Shown piece after piece: positions 12,901 to 22,497 of a stretch of 64,000 nt of DNA (position 1 is the stretch's first letter; the number at the start of each line of letters is the position of its first letter). Position numbers and translations under genes: made by a program. Source of the stretch: Streptomyces chrestomyceticus JCM 4735 (lineage in GTDB: Bacteria > Actinomycetota > Actinomycetes > Streptomycetales > Streptomycetaceae); assembly GCF_003865135.1 (NCBI RefSeq), contig NZ_BHZC01000001.1, positions 868,001-932,000 on the forward strand. Reading direction: 5' to 3'. Below the pieces are notes generated by a model. The model searched no databases, was not told the origin of the DNA, and saw only the letters and a list, made by a program, of their open reading frames with translations.

Positions 12901-15900
12901 GTACGGCCACGCCCTTGGGCACGCCGGTCGAGCCGGAGGTGTAGACGATGAAGGCGGCGTGGTCGGCGCGCACGGCGGGCATCGGGAACGGCTCGCCGTC
13001 CGCGTCCGGCGAACCCAGAAGGACGGTTTCCGCGGCCTGGCCCTCCAGCACGCCGGCCAGGCCGGGCTCGGCGACGAGCACCCGCACCCCGGAGTCCGCG
13101 GCCATGAACGCCAGGCGCTCGGCCGGGTAGTCCGGGTCCAGGGGCACGCACGCGCCGCCGGCCTTCCAGATCCCCAGCATCGCCGGGACCATCCACGCCG
13201 ACCGGGACACGCACAGCCCGACCAGCGTGTCGGGACCGACGCCGCGCTCTGCCAGACGACGGGCCAACCCATCGGCGCGCGCCCGCAGTTGGGCGAACGT
13301 CAGCGTCGTACCGGCCGCGACGACGGCGGTCGCGTCAGGGGTCAGCGCCGCCTGCCGTTCGAACAGCTCGGGAACGGTCAGGGCGGGCGCGTCCTGCGGG
13401 GTACCGGCCCAGTCGCCCAGAATCTGTGCCCGCTCCGACGGGGAGAGGATGTCCAGCTCCCCGATGCGCCGTCCGGGCCCGTCGGCCGCGGCGTCGAGCA
13501 GCCGGACGAAGCGGGCCACCAGCTCCTCGGCGGTGGCGTGGTCGAAGAGGTCGGTGCTGTACTCCAGGATGCCGCCGAGGCCCGCGGGCTCGCCGGCCGG
13601 GCCGCGCTCCTCGACCAGCCCGAAGGACAGGTCGAACTTGGCGGTGCCGACCTCGGCCATGTCCGGGCTCACCCGCAGTCCGGGCAGGTCGAGCCGGGGC
13701 CGGGCGTTGTTGTGCAGGGTCAGCATGGTCTGGAACAGCGGGTGCCGGGCGGCCGACCGGGCCGGGTTCAGCACCTCCACCAGGTGCTCGAAGGGCACGT
13801 CCTGGTGGGCGTAGGCGGCCAGCGCGGTCTCCCGCACCCGGCCCAGCAGCTCCTCGAAGGCCGGGTCGCCGGAGGTGTCCAGGCGCAGCACGAGGGTGTT
13901 GAGGAAGAACCCGACGAGGTCGTCCAGCGCGTCGTCGGTGCGCCCGGCGATGGCGCTGCCCAGCGGAATGTCCGTGCCCGCGCCGAGGCGGGTGAACAGG
14001 GCGGCGAGGCCGGCCTGCAGCACCATGAACAGGCTCGCGCCCGAGGTGCGGGCCAGCTCCTCCAGGCGGGCGTGCAGCCCGGCGTCGACGGAGACGGTCA
14101 CCACTCCGCCGGTGTAGCCGGGAACCGCCGGGCGGAGCCGGTCGGCGGGCAGGTCCAGCTCCTCGGGCAGCCCGTCGAGCGTACGGGACCAGTAGGCGAT
14201 CTGCCGGGCGGCCAGGCTGTCCGGGTCGTCCTCGCTGCCCAGCAACTCCTGCTGCCACAGGGTGTAGTCCGCGTACTGGACCGGCAGCGGCTCCCAGCGC
14301 GGCGCCTGCCCGGCCCGGCGGGCCGCGTACGCCTCGGACAGGTCCCGGGCCAGCGGGCCGTTCGACCAGCCGTCGCCCGCGATGTGGTGGACGACCACGA
14401 TCAGCACGTGCACGTCAGCGCCCAGCGCGCACAGCTCCGCGCGCAGCGGCAGCTCACGGGTCAGCTCGAAGCGGTGGGCCGCCGCCGCGACGACGGTCGC
14501 GGCGAGTGCGTCCTCGTCCGCGACGTGCCGTACCGGCAGCTCGACGGAGGCGGCGGCAGGGCCGGCGTCCAGGACGGCCTGCCGCGGTGTGCCGCCGCTG
14601 TCCGGAAAGACCGTGCGCAGGCTCTCGTGCCGGGCGACCACGTCGCCGAGCGCGGCGGTGAGCGCGGCACGGTCGAGCGGGCCCTCCAGCCGTACGACGA
14701 AGGGCAGGTTGTAGTTGGGCGCCCCTTCGAGCTGGTGCAGGAACCACAGCCGGCGCTGCGCGAAGGACAGCGGCACCGTCTCCGGGCGCCGGGGGTAGGG
14801 ACGGAGCGGGGGGCGCCTGCGGCCGGACCCGTCCTTCAGCCGGGCCGCGAGCCCGGCCACCGTCGGCGTCTCGAACACGGCTCGTACGGGCAGTTCGGCG
14901 CCGAGCACGGTCCGCACCCGGCTGACGAGGCGGGTGGCGAGCAGGGAGTGGCCGCCGAGGTCGAAGAACCCGTCGTCGGCACCGGCCCGGGGGACGCCGA
15001 GCACCTCGGCGAACAGACCGCAGAGGATCTCCTCCTCCGGGCCGCGCGGCGGGCGGCCGGTGCTCGCCGGCGCCAGTGCGGGGGCGGGCAGGGCCCGCCG
15101 GTCCACCTTGCCGTTACGGGTCAGCGGCAGCGCGCCCAGAGTGGTGAACAGCGCCGGGACCATGGGCTCGGGCAGCCGCCGCGCCAGGTACGCGCGCAGC
15201 TCCGCCGGGTCCACGCCGTCCGCGTCGTCAGCCGGTACGACGTACGCCGCGAGCCGGTGGTCGCCGGGCCGGTCCTCCCGTACCACCACCGCCGCCCGCG
15301 CCACCGAGGGGTGACCGGCCAGCGCGGCCTCGACCTCCCCGGGCTCGACCCGGTGGCCCCGGATCTTGACCTGCTCGTCGGCGCGGCCCGCGAAGACCAG
15401 CACACCGTCCGCGGTCCACCGGGCGAGGTCCCCGGTCCGGTACATCCTCCCCCAGCCTTCGGCCGGGGGACCCCCATGCCCGGCGCGAACGGGCAGGCCA
15501 CGAAGCGCTCCGCCGTCAGGCCGGGACGGCCGAGGTAGCCGCGCGCGAGCTGCGGCCCGGCGACATACAGCTCCCCCGCCACGCCCGGCGGCACCGGGCG
15601 CAGCCCGGCGTCGAGGACGTACGCCCGCATACCGGTCATCGGCCGGCCGACGGGAACCGTGGCGCCGCCCGGCGCCTCACCGGGAGCCAGATGCAGGTCC
15701 AGGCACCCGACGGTCGCCTCCGTCGGCCCGTAGTGGTTGACGACGGCCATCTCGGGGTAGCGTGCGCGCCACTCCTCAAGCTGGGCCGCGGGCAGCGCCT
15801 CGCCGCCGAGCATGAGCTGCCGTAGCGGGGCGAATTCAGCGGGCAGCGCGGCCAGCAGGCCCAGGTGGCTCGGGGTCGCCTTCATGAACGTCGCCGGGGT

Positions 15901-18900
15901 GCGGGCCAGCAGCGCCGTCAGCCACGGGTCGTCGTCCAGCCCGGCCACGACCGCGCAGCCGCCGGAGGTCAGCGCCCCGTACAGGCCGGTGACGGCCAGG
16001 TCGTAGGCCAGGGAGGTCGGGACGAGGACCGTCCCGTCCAAGCCCGCGTACACGCGCCGGGCGCGGGCCACGTAGTGCGCGAGGCCGCGGTGGGTGGCCA
16101 CCACGCCCTTGGGGCGGCCCGTGGAACCGGAGGTGTAGATCACGTACGCGGGGTGGTCCGGCAGCGTCGGGGCGCTCCGGTCGGCGTCGGTGGGACGGGC
16201 AGCGGACTGCCGCTCCAGCGCCCGTACGGTGTCCGGGGCGTCGAGCAGGAGGCGGGCGGTGTTGGTGTCATCGGGGAGCCCGGTCGCGGTGTGACTGGTC
16301 GTCAGCAGCAGAGCGGGGGCGGCGTCGTCGAGCAGCCCGGCGATCCGGGCCCCTGGCTGCGCCAGGTCGAGCGGCAGGTAGGCGGCGCCGGTCTTGAGCA
16401 CCGCGAGCAGCGCGACGACCAGTTCGGCGGAGCCTGGCAGCGCGACGGCGACCACCCGTTCCGGGCCGATGCCCCGGGAGATCAGCAGGCGGGCCAGGCG
16501 GTTGGCCCGGGCGTCGGCCTGTGCGTAGGACAGCTCGGCGTCGGGCGCGGCGATCGCACGGGCCTCCGGAGTGGCTGCGGCCTGCCGCTCGAACAGTTCC
16601 GGCAGCAACGCGCTGGACCGGGCGTCCCCGGCAGCGGCTCCGGTACCGGTACGGCCGCCGGTGCCGCTCCACTCGGTCAGCAGTCGGTGCCGCTCGCCCT
16701 CGCCGAGGATGTCCAGGGCGCCCAGCGGCAGATCCGGGTCGGCCGCCACGGCCTCCAGCAGCCGTACGAAACGGGCCGCCAGCGCCTCGGCGGTGCCCCG
16801 CTCGAACAGGTCGGCGCTGTAGCCGACGTACCCCTCGACACCACCGGGACCGCTCCCCGCGTCCACGGCCTCGGCGAGGTTGAACGTCAGGTCGAACTTG
16901 GCGGTGCCCGACTCCACCCGCTCGGCCTCGGCCCGCAGTCCGGGCAGCGCGTCCGGCGCCGCCGTACGGCCGGTGAGCGTCAGCAGCACCTGGAACAGCG
17001 GGTGCCGGCTCAGCGATCTGGCGGGGTTGAGCACCTCCACGAGGTGCTCGAAGGGCACGTCCTGGTGGGCGTAGGCCGCCAGGTCCGTCTCCCGTACGCG
17101 GGCCAGCAGTTCGCCGAAGCCCGGGTCGCCGGAGGTGTCGGTGCGCAGGACCAAGGTGTTGACGAAGCAGCCGATCAGGTCGTCCAGGGCGTCGTCGGTG
17201 CGTCCCGCGACGGGCGAGCCGAGCGGGATGTCGGTGCCCGCGCCGTGCCGGGTCAGCAGCGCGGCCAGCCCGGCCTGGAGGACCATGAACAGCGTCACCC
17301 CGTGGGCCTCGGCCAGCGCCGCGAGCCGTGCGTGCAGGGCGGCGTCCAGGCGCAGCGGCACGGTCCCGCCACGGTGGCTCGCCACGCCGGGGCGGGGGCG
17401 GTCGGCGGGGAGGGCGAGTTCGTCGGGGAGCCCGGCCAGCGTACGGGCCCAGTACGCCACCTGCCGCGCAATGAGACTGTCCTCGTCGCGCTCCTCTCCC
17501 AGCAGGTCCCGCTGCCACAGCGTGTAGTCCGCGTAGGCCACCGGCAGCGGGGCCCAGGGCGGCTCCTCGCCGCGCAGGCGGGCCGCGTAGGCGGTGGACA
17601 GGTCGCGGCCCAGGGGCACCATGGACCAGGCGTCGCCCGCGATGTGGTGCACCACCAGCGACAGCACGTGCCGGTCCGGTGCGAGCGCGAACAGCGCGAC
17701 GCGCAGCGGCAGTTCGGTGGTCAGGTCGAAGCCGGTGGCGGCACTCCGCGCCAGGAACTCCGCCAGCTCGGCCGCGTCGATGTCGCGGACCGGCAGGGTG
17801 ACGGCGGCGGCTCCGGGGCCGCGCACCACCTGCCGTGGCACGCCGTCGACCTCGGGGAAGACCGTACGCAGACTCTCGTGCCGCGTGACGACATCGGTGA
17901 GCGCCGCCTCCAGCGCCGCCCGGTCGAGCGCGCCCTCCAGCCGCAGGACGAACGGCATGTTGTAGTCGGCCCCGGCCTCACGGCCCTCCAGCCGGTTGAG
18001 GAACCACAGCCGCCGCTGGGCGAACGACAGCGGCAGCGCCTCGGGCCGTTCCGTGCGCCGCACCACCGGCCGGGCTTCCCCGCCCGACTCCCGTACCGCC
18101 GTGGCCAGTCCCGCCACGGTCGGCGCGTCGAACAGGACGCGGATCGGCAGTTCGGCGCCGAGGGCGGTCCGTATCCGGCTGAGCAGCCGGGTCGCCAGCA
18201 GGGAGTCCCCACCGAGGTCGAAGAACCCGTCGTCGACGCCCACCCGCCGCACGCCGAGGACTTCGGCGAACAGGTCGCACAGCACCCGCTCGGCCGCGTC
18301 GCGCGCCGGGCGGTGCGCCGCGCCCGGGGTGTACTCCGGGGCCGGCAGGGCGGCCCGGTCCAGCTTGCCGTTGGCCGTCAGGGGAAGCCGGTCCAGGACG
18401 ACGACGGCCGCCGGGACCATGTGCCCCGGCAGGTGCCGCCCGGCGAACTCGCGCAGTGCGGCGGACTCCGGACGGGGGCCGTCGGCCGGAACCGCGTAGG
18501 CCACCAGCCGCCGGTCGCCGGGCCGGTCCTCGCGCAGCAGCACCACGGCCTGCGCCACCGCCTCGTGCCGGGCCAGTACGGCCTCGACCTCTCCCGGCTC
18601 GATACGGAACCCGCGCAGCTTGACCTGGTCGTCCGCCCGTCCGGCGTGGTCGAGCCTGCCGTCCGCGTGCCTGCGCGCCCGGTCCCCGGTGCGGTACATC
18701 CGCTCCCCGGCGCGGCCGAACGGGTCGGCCACGAAACGCTGCGCGCTCAGGCCCGGCCGCGCGAGGTAGCCGCGGGCGAGGCCGGGGCCCGCCACGTACA
18801 GCTCGCCGGTGACGCCCGGCGGCACCGGCCGCAGGGCGTTGTCGAGCACGTAGGCCCGCAGGTCGGGTATCGGCTCGCCGATCACGCTGCGGGGCGGTTC

Positions 18901-21300
18901 GGCGGCGGCGTCCCGCTCGTCCAGCGGGGCGTGGGTGACGTGCACGGTGGTCTCGGTGATGCCGTACATGTTCACCAGGCGCGGCGCGTCGGCCGGATGG
19001 CGCTCGTACCACTCGCGCAGCCTGCCGGGGTCCAGCGCCTCACCGCCGAAGACGACGGTACGCAGCGCCAGCCGCGCCGACAGCTCCGGGTGGTCGTGGT
19101 CGGCCCGTATCAGCGGGTAGAAGGCGGACGGCGTCTGGTTGAGCACCGTCACCCGGTGGCGTACGAGCAGGTCGAGGAAGCGCTCGGGGGAACGGCTCAC
19201 GTCCTGCGGGACGACGACCAGCCGGCCGCCGTGCAGGAGCGCCCCCCACAGTTCCCACACGGAGAAGTCGAAGGCGTAGGAGTGGAACAGCGTCCATACG
19301 TCGTCGGGGCCGAAGCCGAACCACGCCTCGGTCTGCCGGAACAGCCGCACGACGTTGCGGTGCGGGACCGCGACGCCCTTGGGGGTGCCGGTCGATCCGG
19401 AGGTGTAGATGACGTATGCCGGGTGCGCGGGGTGGAGCCGCCCGGCGCGCTCGGCATCGGTGAGGTCGGCGTCGGCCAGGACATCTTCGTTCAGGCCGTC
19501 TCCGGGCCCGTCGGCGAGGGCGCGTACGGTGGCGTCGTCGTCCAGCCGTAAGACGTCCGCTCCGTACGGGGCCCCGTCGGCCGGCTCGCCCGTGGTGACC
19601 AGGCACACCGGGTCGGCGTCACGGAGCATGAGCGCGATCCGCTCCGCCGGGTGGCCGGGGTCGACCGGCAGGTACGCGGCGCCCGTCTTCACCACCGCGA
19701 GCAGCGCCACCACCAGGTCGGCGGAGCGCGGCAGCGCCACGGCCACCAGCCGCTCCGGGCCCGCGCCCCGCTTCAGCAGCAGGCGTGCCAGGCGGTTGGC
19801 GCGGTCGTTGAGTCCGGCGTAGGTCAGCTCGCCGTCTTCGGTGACGACGGCGACGGCGTCGGGGGTGCGCGTGGCCTGCGCTTCGAACAGCGCCGGCAGC
19901 GTCGGTCCGGGCTCGTCGCGTTCCGGAGCATCCGTCGCCGCCGGCCGTACGGGCAGCACCTCGGCGCGCTCACCGGGCAGCAGGAAGTCGATACGGCCGA
20001 CGGGACGTTCCGGGTCGGCCGTGGCGAAGCTCTCCAGTACGCGCAGGAAGCGCCGCTGATGCGCGGCGGTCTCCGCCGCGTCGTACAGGGCGGGGTTGGC
20101 GTCGACGTCGAGGTGCAGCGCGCCGCCGCCCAGGCGGTCGTCGAGGCGGAAGGAGAGGTCGGTGACGGGCCCGACGGACAGGTTGTGGGCGGTCGCCCGG
20201 GCCTCGCCGAAGGTCAGTTCGGTGGCGAAGGACATGATGTTGACGGTCGGGCCGAAGAGGCGGCGCTCGCCGCCGACCGTCCGCACATCGCGGATGATGT
20301 CCTCGTACCGGTACCGCTGATGTCTGAGCAACTGCCGTGCCCCGGCGGACACTTGGCGTAATAATTCCCGGCCGCTCATGCCGGGCCGGACCTCCACCCA
20401 CAGCGGCAGCTCGTTGGACATCGGCCCGCGGATGTGCCGTCCGCCGCCGCTGCGCGCGGTCACCGGAATACCGAGGGAGACCTCCTCGGCGCCGGTCATC
20501 CGGCCGAGGTAGAGCGCCGTGGCGGCGATCACGGGGACCGGCAGGCCGACGCCCGCCCGGCGCGCCAGCGCGCGCAGGCCGTCGGCGGTGGCGTCCGGTA
20601 CGCGGGTGCCGTACCGCAGGAAGCTCCGCGAGACCCGGGCCGTCCGGCCCGCGAGGTTCACCGGCTCGGGGCGGCCCGCCAGCCGGTCCAGCCAGTGGGC
20701 CCGGTCCTGCGCGAAGCGCTCCGACTCCCGGTACGCGGCGTCGTCGGCCAGCAGCAGGTCCAGCGAACCGCTGCCGTCCTCGCGCTGCGGCGCCCCGGTG
20801 ACGAGGGCCGTGTAGAGCTCCGCCACCCGGTGTGTGAACAGCGCGCACATGTAGCCGTCGGTGACGAGGTGATGGGCACGCAGGTAGAAGAAGGCACGGT
20901 CGGCCCCGGCCCGCAGCAGCGCCAGAGTGACCGTCCGGCCCGCCTCCAGACCTCCCGGCCGGTCCGTCTCCGCCCGCATCCAGGCTTCGGCCGCCGCACC
21001 CGGGTCCGGCTCCCCGCCGACGTCGAGCACGCGGTACGACCAGGTGCCCCCGCGCTGGATCGTCTGGCAGGGTCCCTGGCCGTCGTCGGTGAAGCGGACG
21101 TTGAGCGAGTCGGTCTCCGTCACCGCCTGCCGCACCGCGGTTTCGAACGCCGGCAGATCGAGGGGACCTTCGATCTCCACGTATTCGGCGGTGTGATAGC
21201 TGGGGCTGTCCGGGTCGAGCTGCTGCGCGAACCAGATGCCACGCTGCGCCGACGACAAGGGCCGGCTGGGGTGCGGAGTACCGGGCACTACCCTTCCCAT
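1..21300 (-). CDS. Six-module non-ribosomal peptide synthetase, 3' end outside window, two apparent -1 frameshifts
   Basis: This giant NRPS assembles a peptide on carrier-protein arms in the cytoplasm. Reading from 21300 leftward the order is C-A-T, C-A-T, C-A-T, C-A-T, C-A(N-MT)-T, C-A(N-MT), then the window ends inside the last A domain. Every complete module shows the C motif HHxxxD, the A core TSGSTG, the MYRTGD motif and a carrier serine in GGHS or GGDS. No epimerisation or thioesterase domain is visible. The ATG at 21300 follows GGAAGAAG, and the protein opens directly with a condensation domain ([14 protein letters not shown]). The reading frame changes by one base at 15465-15469 and again at 10055-10060; before, between and after these points the frame is clean, and it is open to base 1. 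No MbtH-like gene is in the window. The family and domain order are certain; the gene being unbroken in the living strain is an inference. Confidence 0.95.
4040..8450 (-). other. NRPS module 5: C, A (Asn) with inserted N-methyltransferase, T
   Basis: C domain about 8450-7100. The A domain pocket reads D-L-T-K-V-G-E-V-G-K, the established asparagine code. After MYRTGD the A domain is interrupted by a methyltransferase (about 5660-4420) with the SAM motif [12 protein letters not shown] and [16 protein letters not shown], which is the usual position and form of NRPS N-methyltransferases. The A domain then resumes ([11 protein letters not shown]) and the carrier (GGHS) follows near 4165. The predicted unit is N-methyl-Asn. 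A 33-bp repeat element at 5898-5930 is inserted in frame just before MYRTGD. Confidence 0.87.
5898..5930. repeat. 33-bp GC-rich palindromic repeat, copy 1, inside NRPS module 5
   Basis: The element can fold as CCCCCAGCC-TTC-GGCCGGGGG and also as GGGGG-GA-CCCCC. Read with the gene it adds the in-frame residues [10 protein letters not shown] between the usual PG and R of PGxRMYRTGD. Modules 1, 3 and 6 lack it at the same place, so it is an insertion. Its G run is six bases. Confidence 0.85.
8490..11600 (-). other. NRPS module 4: C, A (Ser), T
   Basis: C domain about 11600-10240 with HHIAGDG, A domain about 10200-8760, carrier about 8700-8490 with GGHS. The pocket reads D-V-W-H-L-S-L-V-D-K, a standard serine code. 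The A domain is broken near its start by a one-base loss at 10055-10060: upstream the frame ends QRGAG and downstream the expected [12 protein letters not shown] appears only in the next frame. A 33-bp repeat element (9105-9137) is inserted in frame before MYRTGD. Confidence 0.85.
9105..9137. repeat. 33-bp GC-rich palindromic repeat, copy 2, inside NRPS module 4
   Basis: Same element and same codon position as the copy in module 5, with one base change (CCCTCG for CCTTCG). The G run is six bases and the insertion keeps the frame. Confidence 0.85.
11640..14790 (-). other. NRPS module 3: C, A (unassigned substrate), T
   Basis: C domain about 14790-13430 with HHIAGDG, A domain about 13370-11900, carrier about 11850-11640 with GGHS. 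The pocket reads D-L-G-S-L-G-Y-V-D-K, which I cannot match to a known code. Asp at the GrsA-331 position is shared with ornithine- and arginine-type codes, so a basic or unusual residue is possible. The core-motif region reads [10 protein letters not shown] instead of the usual YGPTE, which also sets this domain apart from its sisters. The domain itself is clear; the substrate is open. Confidence 0.8.
14830..18060 (-). other. NRPS module 2: C, A (Asp-like), T
   Basis: The C domain (about 18060-16700) has HHIAGDA, with Ala where the sister modules have Gly. The A domain pocket reads D-L-T-K-M-G-H-V-G-K. This is one conservative change from known aspartate codes (DLTKVGHxGK) and differs from the asparagine type by His for Glu. 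A 32-bp GC-rich palindromic element sits just before the MYRTGD motif and contains the first frameshift (15465-15469). The carrier motif GGHS lies near 14950. Asp is the best call; Asn is less likely. Confidence 0.78.
15446..15477. repeat. 32-bp GC-rich palindromic repeat, copy 3, inside NRPS module 2, one G short
   Basis: Same element as the other two copies, but the central G run (15465-15469) has five bases instead of six. This single difference shifts the NRPS frame: the downstream [10 protein letters not shown] is read only in the next frame. Confidence 0.85.
18110..21267 (-). other. NRPS module 1: starter-type C, A (Thr), T
   Basis: The first C domain (about 21267-19990) has an intact HHLVTDG at residues 143-149. 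Its start ([13 protein letters not shown]) resembles condensation domains of the EntF type, which accept an aryl or acyl group from a separate carrier, so the peptide is probably N-capped. The A domain (about 19900-18360) gives the pocket residues D-F-W-N-V-G-M-V-H-K by alignment to the GrsA positions, which is the established threonine code. The carrier domain (about 18330-18110) carries GGDS, unlike the GGHS of the other carriers. The Thr call is strong; the nature of the cap is inference. Confidence 0.88.
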
Positions 21301-22074
21301 CTTCTTCCGGTGCCCGCCGGGCGGCGGAGCAGGTGGAAACCGCGCCGCTGCCCTGGCACGACCGGTCCGTGAGCACGCGGAATTCCGCGTGCCGTGGCGA
21401 CTCGTGCGGGCTCGGGGTGCCGGTACGGGCCACCGGCGAAACGGTGTGCCCTGCGGGCCGCCCCGGGAGAGCGGCTATGTGACGTTCGAATGAGCGGATT
21501 TCGGGTCGGAGGGGCATAACCTGCCCGACGCGAAGGACGATACAGAAGTTCAACATTCGAACACCACGTGCCGCACGTCACGTTTGACACCACCCGACAC
21601 CGCGCCGTGCGGCGCCTTCGCTGGTCAGGGGGACGAACATGAAACCGGTGACACGGTTGCCCACGGCACGAATCGAACGATCATGACGAAAACCGACCGT
21701 CCGTCCCATGCAATTCAAGTCATTGCGCCGACGCGCCGGCATGCGTAATTCCGGCCGCCACGGAACACCGCGGAGCAGCACGGAAACAGAATCGCCCGGC
21801 GGCGCCGACGGGCCGCGACAAGGAGGGCAATTCCGGGGTGCGGAGAGGGCAGCCCCGATGCACTCGGAGGGCAATTCCGCCGCACGAGAAAGGCAATCCC
21901 GGTGCACGCGGAGATGCCCCACCGCCCGCACCGACGGATCACCCCCTGGCACGTCAGCCCACGTAGAGCCCCAACGCCCCGCTCAAACCTCAACGCCCCC
22001 CAAAAGCGCAAAAGTTAATGCCGCAGAAACAACTTTTCGGCCGCGACGCCCAGCCTTCCGCGCCCTCCCCACAC
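21301..22074. other. 774-bp intergenic region between NRPS start and 2TM gene
   Basis: No convincing coding sequence was found on either strand. Base composition is more mixed than in the flanking genes, especially at 21480-21760, as expected for a promoter and leader region of the NRPS. It holds the 22-bp tandem repeat. No cluster-situated regulator lies between the NRPS and its leftward-facing neighbour. Confidence 0.6.
21824..21911. repeat. Four tandem copies of a 22-bp degenerate repeat upstream of the NRPS
   Basis: Four units start at 21824, 21846, 21868 and 21890. Each starts with a purine-rich GGGCA or AGGCA core, mostly followed by ATTCC or ATCCC, and most end in a GCAC-containing half. 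The 22-bp period is not a multiple of three and no plausible protein spans it, so it is non-coding. It lies about 520-610 bp upstream of the NRPS start. A spacing of two helical turns could present one face to a regulator, but that is inference. Confidence 0.6.
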
Positions 22075-22353
22075 TCACCCCTCCCCGTCCCCACCCCCGC
22101 TCCGCGGCCACACCGCGATGGCGACCAGCACCGCGGCCCAGATCCCCAACGGCGTGACGGGCCAGTAGAAGCCCAGTTCGTCCTTCCGCAGGCACTGCAC
22201 GCCCCAGACCGCCGACAAGATCACCCCGCCGCCGAGCCAGTAGCGCCACTCGGCCAGCCACTCCCGCAGGTCCTTGCGGTCGCGTTCCCGGGCGAGCGCC
22301 TTCTCCCGGTCCTGGTCCGAGGCGCGCGTGACAGGATCGAGCCGGTCGTCCAT
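22075..22353 (-). CDS. 2TM domain-containing small membrane protein
   Basis: A 92-residue protein. Its N-terminal half is highly charged (residues 1-37, rich in R, D, E and K). Two hydrophobic segments follow (about 39-54 and 63-82), joined by CLRKDELGFYWPVTPLG. The YWP turn between two membrane helices and the upstream acidic-basic helix fit the 2TM domain family, whose function is unknown. The ATG at 22353 is preceded by AAGGGGG at good spacing. It is divergent from the TetR gene at 22498, and the gap holds an inverted repeat, so TetR control is likely. Family call by pattern only. Confidence 0.75.
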   Translation of the reverse strand: MDDRLDPVTRASDQDREKALARERDRKDLREWLAEWRYWLGGGVILSAVWGVQCLRKDELGFYWPVTPLGIWAAVLVAIAVWPRSGGGDGEG

Positions 22354-22411
22354 GTGTCCCCCTTCGTACGGTCGCCCCGGCGCCGGGGACGCCCCGGGCG
22401 ACAACTTCAGA

Positions 22412-22423
22412 ATACGACCGTAT
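22412..22423. promoter_or_regulatory. Inverted repeat ATACG-AC-CGTAT, candidate TetR operator
   Basis: A perfect 5-bp-arm palindrome in an AT-richer patch of the 144-bp divergent gap between the 2TM gene and the TetR gene. Position and symmetry fit an autoregulatory operator. Confidence 0.6.
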
Positions 22424-22497
22424 CCTAAAAACGTCGGTGCGGTCGGCGGAAGCCTCGGCGAAAGCGGAGCCGGAACGAGAAGCGAGAGCGGAGCCTC

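Noticed and set aside
3741..15538. Very long open frames on the plus strand (3741-10385 and 10595-15538)
   Set aside because: They are antisense to the NRPS, have repetitive G/R/V/Q-rich translations with no domain, and arise from the strong third-position GC bias of the real minus-strand gene.
11640..21267. Epimerisation domains in the NRPS
   Set aside because: Spacing between each carrier and the next condensation domain is too short for an E domain, and no E motifs were seen. Dual-function C domains cannot be excluded by eye.
1..21300. NRPS as a pseudogene
   Set aside because: All catalytic motifs examined are intact, and both breaks are single missing bases repaired by comparison with sister modules. 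Sequence error is the simpler explanation.
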